57,438 nt of DNA from assembly GCA_015063785.1 (NCBI GenBank), contig SVTM01000014.1, forward strand, positions 1 through 57,438. The letters run 5' to 3'. A model generated the notes under the pieces. It was not told the DNA's origin and did not search any database. It worked only from the letters and a program-made list of their open reading frames with translations. The position numbers and the translations under genes are program-made. Source of the DNA: Oscillospiraceae bacterium. Lineage in GTDB: Bacteria > Bacillota > Clostridia > Oscillospirales > CAG-382. Of the stretch, positions 51,166 through 57,438 are shown piece after piece; positions within the stretch are counted from its first letter, which is position 1; each line of letters opens with the position of its first letter.

Positions 51166-52023
51166 ATGGCAATTTTAATGGACGGCAAAGCAACAGGCGC
51201 AAAGGTGCGTGCAAGACTTGCCGAAAAAACTGTTGAATTCAAAGAAAAATACGGCTACGCCCCCGGTCTTGCGGTAATTATCGTCGGCGACGACCCTGCG
51301 TCCAAGGTATATGTACGCAATAAGAAAAAAGCATGTGAAGAGGTTGGTTACAATTCGTTTGAATACGCACTTCCTGCCGAAACGACAGAAGAAGAACTTC
51401 TTGACCTTATTGCAAAGCTGAATGCAGACAACTCTGTGCACGGAATACTCGTACAGTCACCCGTTCCCAAGCATATCGACGAAAAGAAGATCCAGCTCAA
51501 CATTCTCCCCGAAAAAGACGTTGACGCTTTTCATCCCGTAAACGTTGGCAAGATCATGATCGGCGATTACGATTTTGTCCCCTGCACCCCTGCAGGTATC
51601 ACAGAGCTTCTTGACGAATACGGCATAGAAACCTCGGGCAAAAGTTGCGTTGTGATAGGCAGAAGCAATATTGTCGGAAAACCCATGGCAATGCTGATGC
51701 TGCACAAAAACTGTACGGTGACCATCTGCCATTCAAGAACCCCCGACGTAGGAGCAGTGACTCGCGAGGCAGACATTGTTATTGCTGCTGTCGGCAAAGC
51801 AGATTTTCTTAAAGGCGATATGATAAAAGATGGTGCGGTTGTCATCGATGTCGGCATGAACAGAAACGCCGAAGGAAAGCTTTGCGGCGACGCAAACTTT
51901 GAAGAATGTGAAAAGAAAGCGTCGTATATCACTCCCGTTCCCGGCGGAGTTGGTCCCATGACCATAACAATGCTTATGAAAAACACCCTTAAATCGGCAG
52001 AACTTTTTGCAAATAAGGACTGA
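51166..52023 (+). CDS. folD: Bifunctional methylene-THF dehydrogenase / methenyl-THF cyclohydrolase
   Basis: A 285-residue cytoplasmic FolD, which interconverts 5,10-methylene-, methenyl- and 10-formyl-THF. Visible are the active-site segment YVRNKKKACEEVG (with the catalytic Tyr-Lys pair), GILVQSPVPKHI, the dinucleotide loop GRSNIVGKPMAMLM and the C-terminal PVPGGVGPMTITMLM. Length is standard. AAAGGAG precedes the ATG. It closes the yfmF block. Confidence 0.95.
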   Translation: MAILMDGKATGAKVRARLAEKTVEFKEKYGYAPGLAVIIVGDDPASKVYVRNKKKACEEVGYNSFEYALPAETTEEELLDLIAKLNADNSVHGILVQSPVPKHIDEKKIQLNILPEKDVDAFHPVNVGKIMIGDYDFVPCTPAGITELLDEYGIETSGKSCVVIGRSNIVGKPMAMLMLHKNCTVTICHSRTPDVGAVTREADIVIAAVGKADFLKGDMIKDGAVVIDVGMNRNAEGKLCGDANFEECEKKASYITPVPGGVGPMTITMLMKNTLKSAELFANKD

Positions 52024-52047
52024 AAACAAGTTTTTTTCAATAAATCA

Positions 52048-52076
52048 TTGAAATAAATGAAATATTGTGATATACT
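52048..52076 (+). promoter_or_regulatory. Promoter of the sugar isomerase-like gene
   Basis: TTGAAA (52048-52053), 17 bases, TATACT (52071-52076). Confidence 0.7.
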
Positions 52077-52085
52077 TATCATAAA

Positions 52086-52102
52086 GATGTATCGGTTACA
52101 TC
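52086..52102. promoter_or_regulatory. Palindrome at the transcription start, LacI-type operator candidate
   Basis: GATGTA-TCGGT-TACATC, 6-base perfect arms around a central CG. It starts 9 bases after the -10 and resembles TGTAACC-GGTTACA sites of LacI/GalR regulators. Confidence 0.5.
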
Positions 52103-52148
52103 GTATTTTCAATTTTTTTATTTTTTAATCTAAAGGAGGTTTTTTGAC

Positions 52149-52943
52149 ATGTTCAAGAAACTCGGCGTTCAGGCCTACACCTTCCGCAACTATTACGACG
52201 GAGAAACAGCCACCGAACAGACCCTTGACAAAGCTTTCAGAACCATTAAAGAACACGGATACGACGAGATCCAGACCGCAGGCTTCGGCAAGATAGGCAT
52301 TGAAAAGTATGCAGAGCTTGCTCACAACGCAGGCATTGACATCGTTGGTACACACTACGATTACAACGAAATGCTCAACGATACAGACGAAGCAATGCGC
52401 AAGCATAAGGAGATCCTCAAGACAAGCATCATGGGTATCGGCGGCATGCCTCTTGCTCCCAGAAACGACAAGCAGGAACTCTTTAAGTTCATCGACGATT
52501 TCAACAAGATCGGCGACAAGATCAAGCCCTACGGTTTCAAGCTCACATATCACAACCATCATTTTGAATTCGTTAAGTTCGACGATGGCAAGTCTATCAT
52601 GGACTATCTCTATGAAGAGCTCAACCCCGAAACAGTTTCTTTCTGTCTTGATACCCACTGGGTACAGAGAGGCGGCGGAAATCCCACCACATGGATCCAG
52701 AAGCTTGCAGGCAGAATCGATATTCTCCACCTCAAGGACATGGGTGTTATCAACACAGAAAACGGCACAGTTCCGCTTATCACAGAAGTGGGCAACGGTC
52801 AGATCGACTTTGACAGCGTTGTTGACGTGGCAGAAAAGTGCGGCGTTCAGTATTACTGTGTAGAACAGGATATCTGCCCCGGCGATCCTCTTGACAGCCT
52901 CAAGCAGTCTGCTGAGTATATCAAGAAGCGTTACATGGCATAA
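52149..52943 (+). CDS. Sugar-phosphate isomerase/epimerase-like TIM-barrel protein
   Basis: A 264-residue xylose-isomerase-like barrel (AP endonuclease 2 fold). Metal-binding and catalytic strands typical of the group: GYDEIQTAGFG, LTYHNHHFEF (HNHxxE), SFCLDTHWVQRGG, ILHLKDMG and CVEQDICPGDP. Such proteins isomerise keto-sugars or inositol derivatives; substrate unknown. A very strong AAAGGAGG site and a restricted codon set suggest high expression. It has its own promoter with a palindrome and its own terminator, hence a single-gene unit. Confidence 0.88.
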   Translation: MFKKLGVQAYTFRNYYDGETATEQTLDKAFRTIKEHGYDEIQTAGFGKIGIEKYAELAHNAGIDIVGTHYDYNEMLNDTDEAMRKHKEILKTSIMGIGGMPLAPRNDKQELFKFIDDFNKIGDKIKPYGFKLTYHNHHFEFVKFDDGKSIMDYLYEELNPETVSFCLDTHWVQRGGGNPTTWIQKLAGRIDILHLKDMGVINTENGTVPLITEVGNGQIDFDSVVDVAEKCGVQYYCVEQDICPGDPLDSLKQSAEYIKKRYMA

Positions 52944-52959
52944 ATTTCAGTTATCATTT

Positions 52960-52990
52960 GCGCACCTGCACAAAAGCGGGTGCGCTTTTT
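52960..52990 (+). terminator. Terminator of the sugar isomerase-like gene
   Basis: GCGCACC / GGTGCGC stem followed by TTTTT. Confidence 0.82.
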
Positions 52991-53026
52991 CACTGTGTGA
53001 GTGAAAAAACCTCCCGATATGTGATA

Positions 53027-53055
53027 TTGATTCTTTTGTTGCAAAGTGATACAAT
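53027..53055 (+). promoter_or_regulatory. Promoter of the XRE regulator
   Basis: TTGATT (53027-53032), 17 bases, TACAAT (53050-53055). Confidence 0.6.
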
Positions 53056-53102
53056 GTTTTCAGAACCAAGCGCTTGTTCAATATAAAAATGAGGTACGAA
53101 CA

Positions 53103-54188
53103 ATGAAATTAAAAATTGGAGAAAACATAAAAAGATTGAGAAAAGACAATGATATCACACAAGAAGAATTTGCAGAAATAATTGGTGTTTCATGTCAATC
53201 GGTTTCAAGGTGGGAAAATGATCAATGTTATCCCGATATAGAATTGATCCCAACAATTGCCGATTTTTTCAACATATCCGCAGACAAACTGATGGGCATT
53301 GATGATCAGGCTGAAAAAACAAACGTAAACAAATATCTAGACGCTTTTCAGGAAGCCATCAGTATCGGAAAGATTGAAAAATGCATTAAAATTGCCAGAA
53401 AAGCAGTTGCTGAATTTCCAAACAATTATAAGCTGCTGAACAAATTGATGTATGCTCTTTTTGTAGCGGGAAGCGATGACGCCAATATCCCAAATTGGAA
53501 AGAAAACATGGAAAAATATGACTCCGAAATAGTTGCCATCGGCGAACGCATCATAAAGCATTGCCCGGACACAGAACTGAGACTTGAAGCAACCGCTCGC
53601 CTTGCTTTTCAGCACTGCGAAATGGGCAGAAAGTCAATAGGACGCGCCATTTATGAAACTATGCCTTCAATGACACATTGCAAAGAAAACGCTATATGGT
53701 GGGCGCTCGACGAGGATGAAAAGTTACCACACACAAGAGAGCGTATTGCAAAAGCATATTCAAATCTTTCTGCTGGCATATATCAACTGGCCACCTTGCT
53801 GCCGTATAAAGAAGCCTTGAAGGTTTTTGAAAAGTACCATAATCTAAAATGTCTCATGCACGACGATGAAATATATATTGGCACACACAGCAACTGCAAG
53901 ATAAACTATATGATAGCAAAGATCTATTCCAAACTAGGCAAAAAAGAAGACGTCATAAAGCATCTGAAAATAGCAGCAAACGCTGCAATAGCTTTTGACA
54001 ACCGACCTGACGAAAGGGTATCTTATTCGCTGTTACTTGGTAGTAGTGTTGAGAAAAAAACGGATTTTGATACCGCTGATTCCCGTCCACTCAAAGAAAT
54101 ACTCAAAGACATGTGGCTTTCAGAAGGTGAATTTGATATTTTGCGTGATACCGCAGAATTCAAAGAAATAATTAACAGACTAAACTGA
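53103..54188 (+). CDS. XRE-family transcriptional regulator with a long helical C-terminal region
   Basis: A 361-residue protein. Residues 1-65 are an XRE helix-turn-helix (IGENIKRLRKDNDITQEEFA … VSCQSVSRWENDQCYPDIEL). The remaining ~295 residues are helix-rich (KYLDAFQEAISIGKIEKCIK, NYKLLNKLMYALFVAG, MIAKIYSKLGKKEDVIKHLK) and look like TPR-type repeats. This layout is that of peptide- or partner-sensing XRE regulators of Firmicutes, but no small peptide gene was seen beside it. GAGGT precedes the ATG at 53103. Target genes unknown; the convergent EamA gene is one candidate (inference). Confidence 0.88.
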   Translation: MKLKIGENIKRLRKDNDITQEEFAEIIGVSCQSVSRWENDQCYPDIELIPTIADFFNISADKLMGIDDQAEKTNVNKYLDAFQEAISIGKIEKCIKIARKAVAEFPNNYKLLNKLMYALFVAGSDDANIPNWKENMEKYDSEIVAIGERIIKHCPDTELRLEATARLAFQHCEMGRKSIGRAIYETMPSMTHCKENAIWWALDEDEKLPHTRERIAKAYSNLSAGIYQLATLLPYKEALKVFEKYHNLKCLMHDDEIYIGTHSNCKINYMIAKIYSKLGKKEDVIKHLKIAANAAIAFDNRPDERVSYSLLLGSSVEKKTDFDTADSRPLKEILKDMWLSEGEFDILRDTAEFKEIINRLN

Positions 54189-54216
54189 ACCACCAAACCC
54201 CTTGATCAGAACACAA

Positions 54217-54247
54217 AAAACGCTCCATCATAAGGAGCGTTTTTTTA
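54217..54247. terminator. Bidirectional terminator
   Basis: AACGCTCC / GGAGCGTT with a 7-base loop, TTTTTTT on the plus side and an A-run (T on minus) on the other. Confidence 0.87.
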
Positions 54248-54249
54248 AT

Positions 54250-55104
54250 TTATATATTCAGCAATACAACAGATACAACGCCAAGGGCGTAACCCACAAG
54301 CTGTGTATTGGAAAGGCGTTCTTTATAGATCGCAACAGCAAGAACAAAGCCAAGAACTATGCCACCTGCGGAAATAACAGGGAAAAGAATAGCCGTAGGT
54401 ATAAGGCCTGTCAGCACCATAACGAGAAAATTTGTGATGCCGTTGGCAATACCTGTTGCCGCACCCATGGGGATACATCCGACAAATTCACTTTTGAAGC
54501 TCTTTCTGTCATACAAGGAAGCAATAGTGAGAATACTGGTACTGATGAGAAGCGCCATTATCATAAATTCGTTTTTATACGCTTCGTCAAAGGCGATCTG
54601 CTGCATCTTCTGAACAGTCGAGCACATTCCGTTACCGATAAAAGCGAGGATAAGAAATATCACCCATTTGAAATTGCCATTTTTCTTTTTGCCATCGTCT
54701 TTGACTCTGATGAGAAAGAGAGAAATGAAAAGAAGTACGATACCTGCATATCCGACCACTTTCAACTTTTCGCCAAGAGCGATGATGCCGTATACCGTGG
54801 GTATTATGAGTGAATATGACGAAACGAGCATTGTTATTGAAAGAGATCCGTATTTGATAGCAAGAAAAAGACCAAGAGAAGCAGACCCGTGAGAAAGCGC
54901 AAAGCCGATGGAATATGGCAGCACAGCAAGGTCAAAATGAAGATTTCCCCACCCTGTTATAAGAAATACAACAACTGCAAAAAATGATGTAATAGCGGTA
55001 AAAAGAAAAGCGTTTGTACCGTTGTGTTTTACGTTATACTGTTTTTTTGTGACGCTTTGCAGGGTGCAAAGAACAACGACAAGAGTCAGCCAAAGATATT
55101 GCAT
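54250..55104 (-). CDS. EamA/DMT-family membrane transporter
   Basis: A 284-residue protein with about ten membrane helices in two similar halves, as in drug/metabolite transporters. Features include GFALSHGSASLGLFLAIKYG and the second-half equivalent ATGIANGITNFLVMVLTGLI, and it ends with YKERLSNTQLVGYALGVVSV (the EamA 'xxE…xxxGxxLIxxG' signature). Substrate unknown. GAAAGG precedes the ATG. Confidence 0.88.
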   Translation of the reverse strand: MQYLWLTLVVVLCTLQSVTKKQYNVKHNGTNAFLFTAITSFFAVVVFLITGWGNLHFDLAVLPYSIGFALSHGSASLGLFLAIKYGSLSITMLVSSYSLIIPTVYGIIALGEKLKVVGYAGIVLLFISLFLIRVKDDGKKKNGNFKWVIFLILAFIGNGMCSTVQKMQQIAFDEAYKNEFMIMALLISTSILTIASLYDRKSFKSEFVGCIPMGAATGIANGITNFLVMVLTGLIPTAILFPVISAGGIVLGFVLAVAIYKERLSNTQLVGYALGVVSVVLLNI

Positions 55105-55142
55105 TTTTTAAAACCTTTCAAAAATTCTTATTTCAAGTCGAT

Positions 55143-55170
55143 ATTATATCATCAAAAAGGATTTTGTCAA
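55143..55170 (-). promoter_or_regulatory. Promoter of the EamA gene
   Basis: Minus strand: TTGACA (55165-55170), 16 bases, TATAAT (55143-55148). Confidence 0.7.
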
Positions 55171-55220
55171 TATACAATCAGAAATAAGTTGTAAAATACT
55201 GACTTTTCTTTCGAAAACAG

Positions 55221-55249
55221 TTGACAGAACGAGTTTTCTGGGGTATAAT
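55221..55249 (+). promoter_or_regulatory. Promoter of greA-lysS
   Basis: TTGACA (55221-55226), 17 bases, TATAAT (55244-55249). Confidence 0.85.
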
Positions 55250-55296
55250 TACTTATTAGATATAATCGTGGTATTATTGAAAGGAGATATATAATC

Positions 55297-55776
55297 ATGG
55301 CACAGGTCAAACAGATCACAGTTTCCAGCGAAGGTCTTAAAAAACTTCAGGAGGAACTCGAATATTTAAAAACGATAAAGCGTAAAGAAGTTGCCGAGAA
55401 CATCAAAACAGCGCGTTCTTTCGGTGACCTTTCCGAAAACAGCGAATACGACGAAGCAAAAGATGAACAGGGCAAAGTTGAAAAGCGCATTGCAGATATC
55501 GAGGCGATGCTTGCAAATATCCGTGTTGTTGACGGTACAGAAGGAAAATCCGACGTCGCAGGCGTTGGCTCGAAGGTAAAAATCCTTTACGTCAACGACA
55601 ACGAAGAAGCAGAATACACCATCGTCGGTCCCACAGAAGCAGATCCCCTTTCGGGCAAGATCTCTGACGACTCCCCTGTCGGCAGCGCCATCATCAACAA
55701 AAAAGTCGGTGATGAATTTATCGTTGAAACCCCCGGCGGCAACGTTACAATTAAAATTGTAAATATTGCAAAGTAA
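55297..55776 (+). CDS. greA: Transcription elongation factor GreA
   Basis: A 159-residue GreA. The N-terminal coiled coil (EGLKKLQEELEYLKTIKR…) has the tip motif DLSENSEYDEAKDEQ with the acidic residues that enter the RNA-polymerase channel. The C-terminal FKBP-like domain includes SPVGSAIINKKVGDEF. It rescues backtracked polymerase by stimulating RNA cleavage. AAAGGAG precedes the ATG. The greA-lysS order is common in Firmicutes. Confidence 0.96.
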   Translation: MAQVKQITVSSEGLKKLQEELEYLKTIKRKEVAENIKTARSFGDLSENSEYDEAKDEQGKVEKRIADIEAMLANIRVVDGTEGKSDVAGVGSKVKILYVNDNEEAEYTIVGPTEADPLSGKISDDSPVGSAIINKKVGDEFIVETPGGNVTIKIVNIAK

Positions 55777-55809
55777 TAAAGTATAAAAACAGCAAGGACG
55801 GTGCAAAAA

Positions 55810-57321
55810 TTGAGCGACAATCAAAACCAGAACAACAATCAGGCGCCCGCACGCACTGAAGACATAAACGAACTTATGAGAGTTCGCCGCGAAAAGCTTG
55901 CGAATCTTCAGGAAGCAGGCTGCGATCCCTTTGAAATAACAAAATATGACGTCACACACCACAGCTCTGATGTAAAGGACAACTTTGACGAGCTTGAAGG
56001 CAAGGAAGTTTCTGTTGCCGGCCGTATGATGGCAAAACGTATCATGGGCAAGGCATCCTTCTGTCAGATTCAAGATCTCAAGGGCAACCTTCAGATCTAC
56101 GTTGCAAGAGATGCTGTGGGTGAAGAACCCTATGCAGGCTTTAAAAAGTTTGACATCGGCGATTTTGTTGGCATCAAGGGCACTGTTTTCAAAACAAAAA
56201 CAGGCGAAACCTCTGTGCATGCCACAGCACTCACCCTTCTTTCCAAGAGCCTTCGTCCCCTTCCCGAAAAATTCCACGGTCTCACAAACACAGATCTCAG
56301 ATACCGTCAGCGTTACGTTGACCTTATCATGAATCCCGAATCAAAAGATACTTTCCTTAAGAGATCCAAGATCATCAGCACCATCAGAAAGTTCCTTGAT
56401 GCACGCGGATTTATCGAGGTTGAAACCCCCATGCTCGTTTCAAACGCAGGCGGTGCCGCTGCCCGTCCCTTCGAAACGCATTTCAACGCTCTTGACGAAG
56501 ATTTCAAGCTCCGCATCTCGCTCGAACTCCCCCTCAAGCGTCTTATCGTCGGAGGACTTGAAAAGGTATACGAGATCGGCCGTGTTTTCAGAAACGAAGG
56601 TCTTGACACCCGTCACAACCCCGAGTTTACCCTGATGGAGCTTTATCAGGCATACACCGACTACCACGGCATGATGGACCTTACCGAAGACCTCTTCCGC
56701 CACGTTGCAAAGGAAGTTCTCGGCACCACTACCATCGTTTACAACGGCATCGAAATGGATCTTGGAAAACCTTTTGAGCGCATCACAATGGTTGACGCCG
56801 TAAAGAAATATTCGGGAGTTGATTTTAACGAAATCAAAACCCTTGAAGAAGCACGCAAGGTTGCGGATGAACACCACGTTGAATACGAAGACCGCCACAA
56901 GAAGGGCGATATTCTCAATCTCTTCTTCGAAACCTTCGTTGAACACCACCTTATTCAGCCCACCTTCGTCATGGACCACCCCATTGAGATTTCTCCCCTC
57001 ACAAAGAAGAAGCCCGGCAATCCCGAATACGTTGAACGTTTCGAGTTCTTTATGAACGGCTGGGAAATGTCCAACGCTTATTCCGAGCTTAACGACCCCA
57101 TCGATCAGCGCGAACGTTTTGCCGCTCAGGAAGAACAGTTTGCAAACGGTGACGAAGAAGCCAACCACACAGACGAAGACTTTCTCAACGCGCTTGAGAT
57201 CGGTATGCCCCCCACAGGCGGTATCGGATACGGCATCGACAGAATGTGTATGCTTATGACAGACTCTTCTGCTATCCGTGACGTTCTGCTCTTCCCCACA
57301 ATGAAGACTGTGGATAAATAA
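55810..57321 (+). CDS. lysS: Lysyl-tRNA synthetase (class II)
   Basis: A 503-residue class II enzyme. A Asn/Gln-rich head is followed by an OB-fold anticodon-binding domain (about 55-145, [20 protein letters not shown]) and the catalytic core. Motif 1 is in [18 protein letters not shown], motif 2 is [19 protein letters not shown], and motif 3 is [12 protein letters not shown] near the end. A TTG at 55810, 11 bases after AAGGA, is taken as start. A GTG at 55801 is nearly on top of that site and less likely. Last complete gene before the IS end. Confidence 0.95.
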   Translation: MSDNQNQNNNQAPARTEDINELMRVRREKLANLQEAGCDPFEITKYDVTHHSSDVKDNFDELEGKEVSVAGRMMAKRIMGKASFCQIQDLKGNLQIYVARDAVGEEPYAGFKKFDIGDFVGIKGTVFKTKTGETSVHATALTLLSKSLRPLPEKFHGLTNTDLRYRQRYVDLIMNPESKDTFLKRSKIISTIRKFLDARGFIEVETPMLVSNAGGAAARPFETHFNALDEDFKLRISLELPLKRLIVGGLEKVYEIGRVFRNEGLDTRHNPEFTLMELYQAYTDYHGMMDLTEDLFRHVAKEVLGTTTIVYNGIEMDLGKPFERITMVDAVKKYSGVDFNEIKTLEEARKVADEHHVEYEDRHKKGDILNLFFETFVEHHLIQPTFVMDHPIEISPLTKKKPGNPEYVERFEFFMNGWEMSNAYSELNDPIDQRERFAAQEEQFANGDEEANHTDEDFLNALEIGMPPTGGIGYGIDRMCMLMTDSSAIRDVLLFPTMKTVDK

Positions 57322-57340
57322 AATTTTACCCCTGCATATT

Positions 57341-57438
57341 TGGACTGCCCCAAATTGTGCAGGCAGTACAAAAACCCCTTTATGGTAGGAATTATTAAAT
57401 TTTAAGCAACATACTGACTTCGTAATTCAAGCGGAGTC
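57341..57438 (-). mobile_element. End of an IS3-family insertion sequence, runs off the window
   Basis: TGGACTGCCCCAAATTGTGC begins at 57341 and has the TGxACTGcCCC character of IS3-family terminal repeats. A transposase C-terminus reading outward (57402-57437) ends 60 bases inside it. It starts 20 bases after the lysS stop. The other end and target duplication are outside the window. Confidence 0.65.
57402..57437 (-). CDS. C-terminus of an IS3-family transposase (OrfB-like), partial
   Basis: The minus strand encodes TPLELRSQYVA and a stop, matching the usual tail of IS3/IS150-type OrfB transposases (…(M/L)TPxExRxxYxx). Only 11 residues lie within the window. Its position against the terminal-repeat-like sequence supports the call. 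Confidence 0.6.
   Translation of the reverse strand, partial: TPLELRSQYVA

Noticed and set aside
10918..52148. Metabolite riboswitches in the longer leaders (pot, amino-acid ABC, sugar isomerase)
   Set aside because: Leaders are short and only simple palindromes are visible; none matches a riboswitch core I can recognise.
55366..56277. 303-codon minus-strand frame across greA and lysS
   Set aside because: Cys/Phe-rich antisense shadow of two conserved genes.
1..57438. CRISPR array, rRNA genes, prophage module
   Set aside because: No regularly spaced repeats, no rRNA-like stretches and no phage structural genes were found.

Overview
The window looks like chromosome of a low-to-mid G+C, spore-forming Clostridia (Firmicutes) lineage, most like gut Oscillospiraceae-type bacteria. 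I infer this from AGGAGG-type ribosome sites, many TTG starts, TTGACA-17-TATAAT promoters, a CotJC spore-coat remnant, a LysM-GH18 cortex-lytic-type enzyme, FtsK/SpoIIIE, the YfmF/YfmH peptidase pair, and dockerin, cohesin-like and SLH modules. No close species can be named from sequence alone. Both ends look like mobile or junction DNA. The left 370 bases hold two broken minus-strand genes abutting a cotJC gene that has lost its 5' half. The right 98 bases look like the end of an IS3-family element.

Layout. 0.8-6.8 kb: a tight minus-strand chain starting with a GH78 rhamnosidase-like gene under a promoter with a perfect palindrome, then GNAT, MBL, YgjP-type metallopeptidase, cytidine-deaminase-like, nitrilase-superfamily and rhodanese lipoprotein genes. 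6.9-10.9 kb: a polyamine ABC operon (potABCD). 11.2-17.5 kb, plus strand: a LysM-GH18 protein, a secreted LRR/dockerin protein, a secreted cohesin-like protein, and a cytoplasmic TIM-barrel glycosidase-like protein. 17.5-24.5 kb, minus strand: a probable five-gene operon of alpha/beta hydrolase, CPBP protease, GH78, SLH-serpin and a membrane protein with a duplicated motif. 24.7-28.2 kb: ftsK, then tRNA-Met and two identical tRNA-Glu genes. 28.5-33.3 kb: MBL hydrolase, GH2 beta-mannosidase and an ABC exporter. 33.3-37.2 kb, minus strand: phosphodiesterase, ParA, and an amino-acid ABC uptake operon. 37.4-45.0 kb: one 2,538-residue cyclic beta-1,2-glucan synthase-like protein. 45.1-46.4 kb: an MFS transporter. 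46.6-52.0 kb: yfmF-yfmH-MBL lipoprotein-lgt-folD. 52.1-57.3 kb: sugar-phosphate isomerase-like protein, XRE regulator, EamA-type transporter, greA and lysS.

Together the genes point to a glycan-handling gut-type anaerobe. GH78 and GH2 enzymes lacking signal peptides would act on imported oligosaccharides. Secreted LRR-dockerin, cohesin-like and SLH-serpin proteins would act at the cell surface. The items most worth follow-up are the dockerin/cohesin-like neighbours, the SLH-anchored serpin operon with its unknown repeat-bearing membrane protein, the giant glucan synthase, the uncharacterised TIM-barrel protein, and several clean palindromic control elements.
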